NCBI GenBank assembly: GCA_945872065.1
Contig: CAMBYH010000003.1
Location: 32,152-96,151 of the forward strand
DNA from: Arsukibacterium tuosuense
GTDB taxonomy: Bacteria; Pseudomonadota; Gammaproteobacteria; Steroidobacterales; GCA-2729495
DNA length: 64,000 nucleotides
Direction of reading: 5' to 3'
Below are positions 47,847-56,584 of the stretch, piece by piece. The position numbers and the translations under genes were made by a program. Each line of letters starts with the position of its first letter. Positions within the stretch are counted from its first letter, which is position 1. Under the pieces are notes generated by a model that ran no database searches, was not told the origin of the DNA, and was given only the letters and a program-made list of their open reading frames with translations.

Positions 47847-48518
47847 TCACTCGACGTCCTTCAGTCCAGGCCCGCTGCCGCGCCGGAAACGCGCGGCGAA
47901 GTTCAGGTAATTACCATGCAGTTCCTGAACCCGGCGCTGGAGTTCGTCACGGCTGCCCTCATTGACCAGCACGTCGTCCCCCTGGCTGAGACGTGTCGCA
48001 CGGTTCGCCTGGGCTGCCAGGAGACGGTCTGCACCCGCCGCAGATTCCCCGTCCCGGACCCTGAGGCGCGCCCGCTGAACACTTTCTGAACAGTCCACCA
48101 CGAGCACCCGGTCCACGCGAGTCTCAAGACCCGACTCAACCAGCAGGGGAATGACCAGGACCTGGTAGGGACCGCCGGAAGTGCTGCACAGCGCTTCCAT
48201 CCGCTCCCGGATCCGGGGGTGGAGGATGGCCTCCAGCTGCTGGCGCCGCTGGGTCGTGGCGAAAGCGAGGTTCCGGAGCCGCCGCCGGTCGAGAGTGCCA
48301 TCGGACTGCAGGACGTCAGGGCCGAACGCGCCGACCACGGCTGTGAGGCCGGGGGTCCCGGGCGCCACAACCTCCCGGGCGATCAGGTCCGTGTCGATGA
48401 CGGGCACCCCCAGGGCGCCAAACAGGCTGGCTATGGTGCTCTTGCCGCTGGCAATACCACCGGTGAGGCCAACCCTGAAAACCGACCAGTCGCGGCACTC
48501 AGGCCGGGTGCTACCCAT
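47847..48518 (-). CDS. coaE: Dephospho-CoA kinase CoaE
   Basis: The protein of 223 residues has the P-loop GLTGGIASGKST, GVPVIDTDLIAREVV, HPRIRERMEAL and VLVIPLLVESGLE, the pattern of CoaE. It phosphorylates dephospho-CoA, the last step of coenzyme A synthesis. The ATG at 48518 gives a basic N-terminal extension of about 17 residues before FRVGLTGG; a longer open frame reaches 48671 without support. Linked to pilD, as usual. Confidence 0.94.
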   Translation of the reverse strand: MGSTRPECRDWSVFRVGLTGGIASGKSTIASLFGALGVPVIDTDLIAREVVAPGTPGLTAVVGAFGPDVLQSDGTLDRRRLRNLAFATTQRRQQLEAILHPRIRERMEALCSTSGGPYQVLVIPLLVESGLETRVDRVLVVDCSESVQRARLRVRDGESAAGADRLLAAQANRATRLSQGDDVLVNEGSRDELQRRVQELHGNYLNFAARFRRGSGPGLKDVE

Positions 48519-48546
48519 ATCGCCGCGGTGCGTTCCCGGCCTGGCT

Positions 48547-49416
48547 CTAGCCGAAGACCCGGAGGAAGGGGACAGCATCCAGCAGGGGCTCGCCCCAGAC
48601 GAGGGCCACGAAGCCGGCGGCGGCGAGAAAGGGGCCGAAGGGGATGGGTTCCTGGCGGCCGTGACGCCCAAGGAGCAGCAGGCTGATGCCGGTCAGCGCT
48701 CCCGTCACGGCCGAGAGCAGCAGGATCGGCAGAAACATCTGGTAGCCCAGCCAGGCCAGCAGGGCGGCGAACAGCTTGAAGTCACCGTAGCCCATGCCCT
48801 CCTTCCCGGTAACAAGCCGGAAGCCCTGATAAACCAGCCACAGGCTCAGGTAGCCCGCCATGGCGCCGATCACGCCATCCGCCAGGCTCGGGGCGAAGGG
48901 GCTGCCCTCCGGGTGGGGACCAAACAGCAAGTGGAAGAGCAGGCCGGCCCAGAGGAGGGGCAGCGTGATTGAGTCCGGCAACAGCTGGTGATCCAGGTCG
49001 ATCACGGTCAGGGCAACCAGCGCCCAGGTCAGACCGAGCGCCGCCACCGCCTCCGGCGTGTAGCCGAAGTGCCAGACGAGATACCCGGACAGCAGGCCAG
49101 TGATCGCCTCCACCACCGGATAGCGGGCCGAAATGGGCACGCTGCAGGCGGCGCAGCGGCCCCGCAGCCAGAGCCAGCCCAGCACCGGGACATTGTGCCG
49201 GGCCTTGATCGGCGTCCGGCAGGCGGGACACGCAGACCGGGGCCGGACGAGGTTGAAGGGCTCGGCCTCCGGGCTTGCATCTCCAGGAGCAGCCAGGAGG
49301 GCCGCACACTCCCGGCGCCAGGCCCGATCCATCATCACGGGCAGGCGATAAATGACCACGTTGAGGAAGCTGCCGACCAGAAGGCCCAGCAGCGTCGCGA
49401 CTAACGCCAGCAACAA
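48547..49416 (-). CDS. pilD: Type IV prepilin peptidase PilD
   Basis: The 289-residue aspartyl protease has about seven membrane helices. The cytoplasmic zinc domain has two CxxC pairs, CPACRTPIKARHNVPV and CAACSVPISARYPVVE, and catalytic aspartates lie in VIDLDHQLLPDSITLP and the GxGD-like MGYGDFKLFAALLAWLG. It cleaves and N-methylates prepilins such as PilA in this window. Downstream of pilC. Confidence 0.96.
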   Translation of the reverse strand: MLLALVATLLGLLVGSFLNVVIYRLPVMMDRAWRRECAALLAAPGDASPEAEPFNLVRPRSACPACRTPIKARHNVPVLGWLWLRGRCAACSVPISARYPVVEAITGLLSGYLVWHFGYTPEAVAALGLTWALVALTVIDLDHQLLPDSITLPLLWAGLLFHLLFGPHPEGSPFAPSLADGVIGAMAGYLSLWLVYQGFRLVTGKEGMGYGDFKLFAALLAWLGYQMFLPILLLSAVTGALTGISLLLLGRHGRQEPIPFGPFLAAAGFVALVWGEPLLDAVPFLRVFG

Positions 49417-49445
49417 TGGCGTGGCCTGCAGGCTCGCAGGATCGA

Positions 49446-50663
49446 TCAGACGACCGAACCGAGCTTGAAGATCGGCAGGTACATGGCGATCACGAGTCCG
49501 CCGACCAGGACGCCGAGAATGGCCATGATGAGCGGTTCGAGCAGGCTGCTCATGCTGTCCACCGCGTTGTCCACATCAGCCTCGTAGAAGTCGGCGACCT
49601 TGGCGGACATCTGGTCGAGAGAGCCGGATTCCTCACCCACGGCGATCATCTGGATCACCATGTTGGGGAAGATGCCGGTGTTTGCCATGGCCCGCTGCAG
49701 GCGCTGACCGGTGGACACTTCATCCCGCATCGCCAGGACGGCCTTCTCATAGACGATGTTGCCGGTGGCGCCGGCAACAGACTGCAGGGCCTCCACGAGC
49801 GGCACACCGGCGCTGAACATTGTGGAGAGCGTCCGGGCAAAACGTGCCACGGCTGCCTTTTCGATAATGTTGCCGACGATGGGCAGCTTGAGCAGAAGCC
49901 GGTCTTCGAACTCCCTCACTTTCTCGGAACGCTTGCGGGTGTAAACGTAAAAGCTGATGCCGCCACCGATCACGAGGGCCAGAAACCAGCCCTTGGTTTG
50001 TACGAAGGCAGACAGGTCGATCACCATGCGGGTGAACGCCGGCAGGTCGGCGCCGAAGCCCTTGAAGAGCGACTCGAACTGGGGGATCACGAAGATCAGC
50101 AGGATGATGGTGACGATCACGGCCACGACCATGACGGCGGCCGGGTAAAACAGCGCCTTCTTGATCTTCTTCTTGATGTCCTCGGTTTTTTCCTTGTACG
50201 TCGCGACCTTGTCGAGGAGCGTGTCCAGGGCGCCGGCCTGTTCGCCGGCAGTCACCAGGTTGATGTAGAGGTCATCGAAGTACAGGGGGTGGCGGCCGAG
50301 GGCTTCCGCGAGGGCGGTGCCGGATTCCAGATCCGTCTTCATGCCCAGGATCAGCTTCTGCATCGCCGGGTTGTCGTGGCCGTTGCCCACGATCTCGAAG
50401 GCCTGAACCAGGGGAATGCCGGCGCCGAGCATGGTGGCCAGCTGCCGGCTGAAAATCGCGATGTCGTAGGGGGTGATCTTGCCGCTGCTCTTGAAAAAAG
50501 TCAGTTCCTTGCTGATCCGGACCGGCACGACGCCCTGCTTGCGCAGCTGGGAGCGCACGGCGGCCTCACTGGCAGCCAGGGTCTTGCCCCGGACTTTATT
50601 GCCCTTGGTGTCCGTCCCTTCCCAGGTGAAGGGACTCTGAGTGATGGCAACGCTGCTAGCCAT
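49446..50663 (-). CDS. pilC: Type IV pilus inner-membrane platform protein PilC
   Basis: From ATG 50663 (405 residues) the protein shows the PilC/GspF repeat structure: FSRQLATMLGAGIPLVQAFEIVG and FARTLSTMFSAGVPLVEALQSVAG, each followed by membrane helices, with MIAVGEESGSLDQM and the terminal PLIMAILGVLVGGLVIAMYLPIF. It forms the platform on which PilB assembles pilin. The TTG at 50672 is a possible earlier start. It is 65 bp downstream of pilB. Confidence 0.96.
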   Translation of the reverse strand: MASSVAITQSPFTWEGTDTKGNKVRGKTLAASEAAVRSQLRKQGVVPVRISKELTFFKSSGKITPYDIAIFSRQLATMLGAGIPLVQAFEIVGNGHDNPAMQKLILGMKTDLESGTALAEALGRHPLYFDDLYINLVTAGEQAGALDTLLDKVATYKEKTEDIKKKIKKALFYPAAVMVVAVIVTIILLIFVIPQFESLFKGFGADLPAFTRMVIDLSAFVQTKGWFLALVIGGGISFYVYTRKRSEKVREFEDRLLLKLPIVGNIIEKAAVARFARTLSTMFSAGVPLVEALQSVAGATGNIVYEKAVLAMRDEVSTGQRLQRAMANTGIFPNMVIQMIAVGEESGSLDQMSAKVADFYEADVDNAVDSMSSLLEPLIMAILGVLVGGLVIAMYLPIFKLGSVV

Positions 50664-50728
50664 GATCCGCAAACCCCAAAAACAATTGATCCCGTCGGAT
50701 CAAGGCGCCCAATGCCCCGCCCACCATA

Positions 50729-52453
50729 TCAAGACTCAAGCGTAACGCGGTTGATTTCCTCAAGACTTGTGACGCCCATCTTGACTTTATGCAGCGCGGA
50801 GCGCCGCAGGGTCCAGACCCCGTCCTTGATGGACTGCTCCTCGATCTGGACGGCGTTGCCACCGGCCAGAATGATGCGGCCAATGGCTTCCGTGACGGGC
50901 ATCACCTGGTAGATACCCACCCGGCTCTTGTAGCCGTCATTGCAGGCCTTGCAGCCCACCGGGCCGAAGATCCGGAGGCTCTGGAGGTCTTCCCGGGTAA
51001 AACCCTCCTGCAGCAGGGCTTCCTCCGGGATGTCCCGCAGTTCCTTGCACTGCTCACACAGCCGCCGGACGAGGCGCTGGGCAATGATCAGGTGGATGGA
51101 CGTGGCAATGGCATAGGGCTTCACGCCCATGTCGACGAGACGGCTTAAGGTGCGGGGCGCGTCGTTGGTGTGCAGGGTGGAGAGCACCAGGTGGCCCGTC
51201 TGGGCGGCCTTGATCGCCGTCTCGGCGGTTTCCAGGTCGCGGATTTCGCCGACCATGATCACGTCCGGGTCCTGCCGGAGGAAGGCCTTGAGCGCCGTGG
51301 CGAAGTGCAGCCCGACTTTGGGATTGACGTTGACCTGGTTGATGCCAGGCACGTTGATTTCCACCGGGTCTTCGCAGGTGGAGATATTCCGGTCTTCGGT
51401 GTTCAGGATGTTGATGCCGGTGTACAGGGACACCGTCTTGCCGCTGCCCGTGGGGCCCGTGACCAGAATCATGCCGTAGGGCTTGGCGAGGGCGTCCAGG
51501 TAGAGCTTGCGCTGGAAGTCTTCGTAGCCCAGCACCTCGATGCCGAGCTTGGCAGCGGTCGGGTCGAGGATACGCAGCACCACTTTCTCGCCGAAGAGGG
51601 TGGGGCAGGAGTTCACGCGGAAGTCGATGGCCCGGTTCTTCGACAGCCGCAGCTTGATGCGGCCGTCCTGGGGCACGCGCCGCTCGGCGATATCCAGCCG
51701 GGACATGACCTTGAGCCGCGCCGTCACTTTGTTGGACAGTGCCAGGGGAGGCGATGCCACCTGTTTCAGCACGCCATCCAGCCGGGTCCGGACGCGATAG
51801 GTCTTTTCATAAGGTTCGAAGTGGATATCCGACGCGCCCCGCTTGATCGCGTCCAGCATGATCTTGTTGACGAAGCGCACGACGGGCGCGTCTTCCACGT
51901 CGTCCCGGGTGACGTCGTCGCCCACGAGATCGTCGTCGCCGCCACTGATCTCCAGGCTCTCCAGGTCGAAGTCGTCTTCGCTGAAGGACGACATGGAGGT
52001 GTCGACTGCCTCCAGGGCCTTGCCCACCATTGCCGCGAGCTTGTCCTGCTCGACGATGATCGGGTCCACGCGCAGCCCGGACTGGAACTTGATCTCGTCG
52101 ATGGCGGGCAGATCGGTAGGGTCGGCAACCCCGAGGAACAGGCGCTTGCCCCGCAGGACCAGCGGGATCACCTGGTGCTTGGCGAGCAGGCGATGGTCGA
52201 CCGACTTGACGGCCTCCATGTCCAGGTCCATGGCGTCCAGGTCGAGCAGCGGCACGCCAAACTCGGAGGCCGCGGCGACGGCGATCTGCTGGGCCTGGAT
52301 CAGCTGCCGTCCCACCAGGTAGGCGACCAGCGTGATGCGCTGGGCCTGGGCCCCCTTCAGGGCCTGGAGGACCTCGTTCTCAGCGATCAGGCCATCCTGC
52401 ACGAGCCGCCGGGAAAGGCCGCTCAGGGCGGAATTGGTGGCGGAAACGGCCAT
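50729..52453 (-). CDS. pilB: Type IV pilus extension ATPase PilB
   Basis: The 574-residue ATPase has an N-terminal MshEN-type domain, then the secretion-ATPase core: Walker A GPTGSGKTVSLYTG, Asp box SRLDIAERRVPQDGRIKL, Walker B VGEIRDLETAE, and LSTLHTNDAPRTLSRL. A four-cysteine zinc site appears as CEQCKEL and GCKACNDGYKSRVGIYQ. It drives pilus extension on PilC. No pilT or pilU retraction ATPase is in this window. The start ATG is at 52453. Confidence 0.96.
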   Translation of the reverse strand: MAVSATNSALSGLSRRLVQDGLIAENEVLQALKGAQAQRITLVAYLVGRQLIQAQQIAVAAASEFGVPLLDLDAMDLDMEAVKSVDHRLLAKHQVIPLVLRGKRLFLGVADPTDLPAIDEIKFQSGLRVDPIIVEQDKLAAMVGKALEAVDTSMSSFSEDDFDLESLEISGGDDDLVGDDVTRDDVEDAPVVRFVNKIMLDAIKRGASDIHFEPYEKTYRVRTRLDGVLKQVASPPLALSNKVTARLKVMSRLDIAERRVPQDGRIKLRLSKNRAIDFRVNSCPTLFGEKVVLRILDPTAAKLGIEVLGYEDFQRKLYLDALAKPYGMILVTGPTGSGKTVSLYTGINILNTEDRNISTCEDPVEINVPGINQVNVNPKVGLHFATALKAFLRQDPDVIMVGEIRDLETAETAIKAAQTGHLVLSTLHTNDAPRTLSRLVDMGVKPYAIATSIHLIIAQRLVRRLCEQCKELRDIPEEALLQEGFTREDLQSLRIFGPVGCKACNDGYKSRVGIYQVMPVTEAIGRIILAGGNAVQIEEQSIKDGVWTLRRSALHKVKMGVTSLEEINRVTLES

Positions 52454-52630
52454 AAGCTCCTTGCATCTCCCGTGCCCATTCGCGGGCCCGCAGCCGGTCC
52501 ACCCGGACCCTGCGCCCCAACGACGGCATTAGGGTAAGTGTAGTGTTACTAAGGATTGCGTGCTGACGCAACCGGCCAATGCACGCCTTTCGCCAATTTC
52601 TGCGCCCGCCGGCTCCCCGGGCCCGCATCG

Positions 52631-52667
52631 GCAAAAGAAAAGGCCCCTGCCTTGCGGCAGGGGCCTT
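52631..52667 (-). terminator. Rho-independent terminator of pilA
   Basis: On the minus strand a 12-bp stem AAGGCCCCTGCC / GGCAGGGGCCTT with a 4-nt loop (52640-52667) is followed by TTTTCTTTTGC. It lies about 30 nt after the pilA stop and separates pilA from pilB. Confidence 0.9.
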
Positions 52668-52695
52668 CCGGTAGTCCAGAGTCGTCAGGCGACTC

Positions 52696-53202
52696 TTAGG
52701 TGTCGTCGCGGCAGGACTGGGGCAGGTACTTTTCCTGGACGGTGGTCACGCCGGTGCCGACGCCAGCCGGCGGGTCGTTCATAGTACCCACGTCTGCTCC
52801 CGTGTAATTGCCGCACAGCCAGATCACATCGTTGTTAGGACTGAGTTTCGGCGTTAAGGAGAGGAACTCGCCTGACTCCACGAGGGTCGCGTTAGCATCC
52901 ACGCCGTACTCGATAACTATAACGCCCCCATCAACGGTAATGTTATCGACGTACTTGCCAGAAGGCGGGGTGAGGCTATCACCACCAGCGTCATCGAGAT
53001 CGCCCGGCCAGTCGCCCGTGTTAGCGAAGGTTTCAGCGACGCCTGCTTTGACGGCTCCGGCCAGGCTCAGGCCTTCCGTCACCTGGGCACGGATGGTGTA
53101 GTCCTGGTAGGCCGGAATGGCGATGGCCGCCAGGATGCCGATGATGGCCACGACGATCATCAACTCGATGAGCGTGAAGCCCTTTTGAACGGTTGTCATC
53201 AT
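52696..53202 (-). CDS. pilA: Type IV major pilin PilA
   Basis: The 168-residue prepilin starts MMTTVQKG, followed by cleavage before F in [28 protein letters not shown], with the essential Glu at mature position 5. The globular region includes [20 protein letters not shown], and a C-terminal disulfide loop spans LCGNYT to QSC. GGAGAG lies 7 nt before the ATG at 53202 (a second ATG follows directly). A sigma-54 promoter is upstream and a terminator downstream, so it is a single-gene unit. Confidence 0.97.
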   Translation of the reverse strand: MMTTVQKGFTLIELMIVVAIIGILAAIAIPAYQDYTIRAQVTEGLSLAGAVKAGVAETFANTGDWPGDLDDAGGDSLTPPSGKYVDNITVDGGVIVIEYGVDANATLVESGEFLSLTPKLSPNNDVIWLCGNYTGADVGTMNDPPAGVGTGVTTVQEKYLPQSCRDDT

Positions 53203-53276
53203 GTGTGCACTCTCCGAAAGGTTTAAGGGATCGAGAACCAGAATCACGTTGCGGCCGAAGCCTGCGGGAGGAACTT

Positions 53277-53292
53277 TGCAGGTTCCATGCCA
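53277..53292 (-). promoter_or_regulatory. Sigma-54 (-24/-12) promoter of pilA
   Basis: On the minus strand TGGCATGGAACCTGCA has the GG and GC doublets exactly 10 bp apart, as in the consensus TGGCACG-N4-TTGCA. A start near 53265 would leave a leader of about 63 nt before pilA. PilR (next gene) and RpoN (8635-7151) are the expected activator and sigma factor. The upstream 150 bp up to pilR must hold PilR sites, but I could not identify them. Confidence 0.85.
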
Positions 53293-53445
53293 GCCCAGGG
53301 TTGTTGGGCCCTATCTGATTGATGTAAAAAGCAAAAAACTACTTACTTGGGGTTCCGGCTGCGGGTGGGGCGACATAAGCTCACCAGGGGTGCCGGGCTG
53401 ATCGGACGCTGCAGGTCACTTTGTGACGCTTTTGGGCGCACCCGG

Positions 53446-54798
53446 TCAGTCGATGCCCAGCTTCTGCATGCGGTAGCGCAGGGCCCGCAGGGTCAGACCC
53501 AGGGTCCGGGCGGTCGCGGTCTTGTTGTACCGGTGTTCTTTCAGGGCCGCGACGATGGTCTCTCGCTCCAGGGAGTCCAGCCGGTCGCCCAGGAGGGGGG
53601 CGGCGGACGCATCCTTAGGAGCGCCGTTAGGCGCGATCGGTCCCGGAATCGCGCCTAAAGGCGCTCCTATGGGGGTCGCCTGGTGGATCTGGATATCGTC
53701 GGCAGTGATCAGGTCCCCCGACAGGGCCACGGCCCGTTCCAGCACGTTTTCCAGTTCCCGGACATTGCCCGGGAAGCGGTAGGCCAGGAGCCTGGCCCGG
53801 GCGTCCGGGGTGAGCTGGGCCGTGCCAGCCCCCAGCCGCTTCAGGATGTGCGCCGTCAGGAGTTCTGTGTCGTTGCCCCGGTCCCGCAGGGGCGGCACCC
53901 GGAGTTCGATCACATTGATCCGGTAATAGAGGTCTTCCCGGAACTGGCCGCTGGCCACCAGGGCCCGGAGATCTTTGTGAGTTGCCGACAGGATGCGCAC
54001 GTCCACCGGCACCTCGGCGGTCTGGCCGACCGGCCGCAGGGTTTTTTCCTGGATCACCCGGAGCAGCTTCACCTGCATGGGCAGCGGCAAGTCGGCGATC
54101 TCGTCCATGAACAGCGTGCCGCCCTCGGCGGACTGGAAGAGACCGGTCTTGTCGCTGACGGCGCCGGTGAAGGAGCCCTTGCGGTGGCCGAAGAATTCGC
54201 TCTCCATCAGCTCGCTGGGGATCGCGCCACAGTTCACGGGCACGAAGGGCGCCTCGGCCCGGGCGCCCTGCTCGTGGATCATGCGCGCAACCAGTTCCTT
54301 GCCGGTGCCGGACTCGCCGGTGATATGCACGGGCGCCTGGCTGCGGGCGACCTTGCCGATGGTGTGGCGCAGGCGCTCGATGACGGCGGATTCCCCCAGC
54401 AGCTGCGCCTTGCCGCCGGTCACGTCGGTGCGGGGTACCTTGAGTGCGCTGCCCACCAGCTTGCGCAGCACCTTCACGTCCAGCGGCTTCGAGATGAAGT
54501 CGAAGGCGCCTGCCTTCAGGGCGCGCACCGCAGTTTCCACGTTGCCGTGGGCGGTGATTACGGCCACGGGCGTCTTCAGGCCCCGGCCCTGCATCCATTC
54601 GATCAGCTCGATGCCGTCGCCGTCCGGCAGCCGCATGTCAGTGAGGCACAGCTGGAATTCCCGGCGGGCCAGCCGGTCCCGGGCCGTGGCCACGTCGCCA
54701 CAGGTGCTGGTCTCGATATCCATGCGCTCCAGCGTCATCGCCAGGAGTTCCCGGATATCCGGTTCGTCGTCCACCACCAGTGCAACAGGTCGGGCCAT
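53446..54798 (-). CDS. pilR: Sigma-54-dependent response regulator PilR
   Basis: The 450-residue protein has a receiver domain (VDDEPDIRELLAMTL; phospho-acceptor Asp in CLTDMRLPDGDGIEL near residue 53), an AAA+ domain (Walker A GESGTGKELVARMIHE, GSFTGAVSD loop that contacts sigma-54, Walker B GGTLFMDEIADLP, RINVIELRVPPLRDRGND) and a Fis-type HTH (RYNKTATARTLGLTLRALRYRM). The linker between AAA+ and HTH, IGAPLGAIPGPIAPNGAPK, is encoded by a complete REPIN repeat (53615-53670). It activates pilA with PilS and is translated just downstream of pilS (3-nt gap). Confidence 0.96.
   Translation of the reverse strand: MARPVALVVDDEPDIRELLAMTLERMDIETSTCGDVATARDRLARREFQLCLTDMRLPDGDGIELIEWMQGRGLKTPVAVITAHGNVETAVRALKAGAFDFISKPLDVKVLRKLVGSALKVPRTDVTGGKAQLLGESAVIERLRHTIGKVARSQAPVHITGESGTGKELVARMIHEQGARAEAPFVPVNCGAIPSELMESEFFGHRKGSFTGAVSDKTGLFQSAEGGTLFMDEIADLPLPMQVKLLRVIQEKTLRPVGQTAEVPVDVRILSATHKDLRALVASGQFREDLYYRINVIELRVPPLRDRGNDTELLTAHILKRLGAGTAQLTPDARARLLAYRFPGNVRELENVLERAVALSGDLITADDIQIHQATPIGAPLGAIPGPIAPNGAPKDASAAPLLGDRLDSLERETIVAALKEHRYNKTATARTLGLTLRALRYRMQKLGID
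53615..53670. repeat. REPIN-like inverted pair inside the pilR coding sequence
   Basis: The left arm TTAGGAGCGCCGTTAGGCGC and right arm ending AAAGGCGCTCCTAT flank GATCGGTCCCGGAATC. It is read in frame in pilR without a stop: the TAG of the arm is out of frame (ATA-GGA-GCG on the coding strand). Arms form GCGCC-GTTA-GGCGC and GCGCC-TAAA-GGCGC hairpins. Confidence 0.88.
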
Positions 54799-54801
54799 GA
54801 T

Positions 54802-56457
54802 CTAGTTCCCCCAACGCGCCGGGTCAGCGAAGACGATGCGGAAAATACTGCCAGCCTGGCCTGGCCGGGGCTCGTGAATCAGTGCGGCCCGGTTGCACTC
54901 GCAGAGCTCCCGGGAGATGAAGAGGCCGAGGCCGCTGCCGCCATTCCGGCCCCTGGCGAAGGGCTCGAAGATCTGCTCCCGCAGCGCTTCCGGAATCCCG
55001 GGGCCTGAATCCACCACCTCCAGGTAAGGACGCCGGTTGCCGGCCAGCCGGCCGAAGCCGAGTTCCACCGCAATACTGCCGTTGCTGCTGGCGTACTTCA
55101 CCGCGTTCTCGCAGAGGTTCCAGACGATCTGGCGCAGGTGGCTCGGGTCCATGCGGACTTCCACGTCCTCCGCCGGCACCACCGTGACCTGACCCTCGTG
55201 GAGTTCGAGGGTGGAGCTGAACTCGGCGGCAAACTCCCGCGTCCAGCTGCCAAGATAAAGCAGCTCGGGGCGGCTGTTTTCCCGCCGGGAGAGCTGCAGC
55301 ACGTTCTCGACGATCTCGTTCACGCGCTTTGAATTCGTCTGGATGATGTCGATGAGGCGGCGATCAGCCGCGCTAAGGCCGGGTGACTCCTCCAGCAGCT
55401 GGCTGGCGTGGCTTAAGGCGCCCACCGGGTTGCGGATCTCGTGGGCGATGCTGGCAGACAGCCGCCCCAGCGCCGCCAGCTTGCTCTGCTGGACCTTCTG
55501 CGCCAGGAGACCCGCGTCTTCCAGAAACATCAGCACCGGCCCGTCCTCCCGGCCGCCGAGGGGCGCCAGGTAGGCATTGATGCGGGTGCTGCCGTCGGCA
55601 GAGAGGAAAGAGGGCGGCTGCAACAAGGGATTGCCCTGGCGCCGCCAGTCCGCGAGCATCCGGCTGAGATGGGGCGCCAGCCGTGCCAGGTCCTGCCCCG
55701 GCTCCCGCGTGCGGATGCCGGCGTGCTCCGCGGCGGACTGGTTGATCAGGCGGATGCGGTTCGCTTCATCCACCACCACGATGCTCTCCCGCAGATTTTG
55801 CACGACGTACTCGTTGAGCTGGGCGAGATTGGCCAGGTCGATGCCCCGCTGGCGGGCCAGCGCCTCGCTTTCCTCCAGCCGCCGGGCCAGCGGCCAGGCG
55901 GCCGAGGCAATCATGAAGATGATGGCGCCCAGCACCCCGGAGGCCACGAACTCCCCGCTGGGTGCGGTCTGGTCCAGCACGCTGATGGCTTGTTCCGCGA
56001 GCACGGCGAGGGCGGCCACTGCCGCCCCGAAAAAGGCCTGCCGGCCCCTGAGAGTAAGGCTCGCCGCGCCGACAAAGACGACCAGCAGGCCGCCGATGCC
56101 ACTCTGGATGCCGCCGCTCGCGTGCATCAGCACCGTCACCGCGAGAATGTCGGCGCCCAGCTCCAGCAGGGCAACCCGGGGCAGGATCACGGGCCGCTGC
56201 CACTGCCAGGCCAGTATCGCCAGGGACAGCAGGCAGTAGGCCGCTGCTGTCAGCAGGAAGAGTTCAGGATCCCGGGTGCCCAGAATAGGGGCCACCGGGT
56301 AGCCCAGGGCAATGATCAGCATGGAGGAGCTGATCACGGCGCGGAACACCCCGACAAAGCGCAGCACCCGCCGGGACACATCGTTGCCGATGGTTCGGGT
56401 GAATTCCTCCGCGGGCGGGCGCAGCGGTGTGTGGAGCGTCTGTTCGGCAGTAGCCAT
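54802..56457 (-). CDS. pilS: Sensor histidine kinase PilS
   Basis: From ATG 56457 the protein has 551 residues. Residues 30-190 contain about six membrane helices, followed by a PAS-like domain (LNEYVVQNLRESIVVVDEAN), a HisKA dimerisation helix with ASIAHEIRNPVGALSHAS (phospho-acceptor His), and an HATPase domain (VWNLCENAVKYA, DSGPGIPEALREQIFEPF, GSGLGLFISRELCE). It senses an unknown signal (PilA in Pseudomonas) and phosphorylates PilR. It is divergent from sucC. Confidence 0.95.
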   Translation of the reverse strand: MATAEQTLHTPLRPPAEEFTRTIGNDVSRRVLRFVGVFRAVISSSMLIIALGYPVAPILGTRDPELFLLTAAAYCLLSLAILAWQWQRPVILPRVALLELGADILAVTVLMHASGGIQSGIGGLLVVFVGAASLTLRGRQAFFGAAVAALAVLAEQAISVLDQTAPSGEFVASGVLGAIIFMIASAAWPLARRLEESEALARQRGIDLANLAQLNEYVVQNLRESIVVVDEANRIRLINQSAAEHAGIRTREPGQDLARLAPHLSRMLADWRRQGNPLLQPPSFLSADGSTRINAYLAPLGGREDGPVLMFLEDAGLLAQKVQQSKLAALGRLSASIAHEIRNPVGALSHASQLLEESPGLSAADRRLIDIIQTNSKRVNEIVENVLQLSRRENSRPELLYLGSWTREFAAEFSSTLELHEGQVTVVPAEDVEVRMDPSHLRQIVWNLCENAVKYASSNGSIAVELGFGRLAGNRRPYLEVVDSGPGIPEALREQIFEPFARGRNGGSGLGLFISRELCECNRAALIHEPRPGQAGSIFRIVFADPARWGN

Positions 56458-56528
56458 GCGTGCAGACCGGGAATGCCAGCGGGCATTATGTCTGGCGCCG
56501 GGGCGGGATGCGTGACCGCCCTCCCACT

Positions 56529-56556
56529 TTGACTCAGCGCACAATTCCCCCACAAT
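56529..56556 (+). promoter_or_regulatory. Candidate sigma-70 promoter for sucCD-nadE
   Basis: TTGACT (56529-56534) and CACAAT (56551-56556) are 16 bp apart, placing a start near 56563, about 22 nt before the sucC ATG. This lies in the 127-bp pilS-sucC divergent region. Confidence 0.5.
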
Positions 56557-56584
56557 AGCCGCCTTCCGCCCCGGGCACATCCGC

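Noticed and set aside
50789..52537. Long plus-strand open frames opposite pilB and pilC
   Set aside because: They mirror the high-GC codon bias of the real minus-strand genes and have no recognisable domains or ribosome binding sites.
53683..55008. Long plus-strand frames (over 400 codons) opposite pilR and pilS
   Set aside because: Antisense shadows of well-identified regulators; composition is His/Gly/Gln-rich as expected for antisense of high-GC genes.
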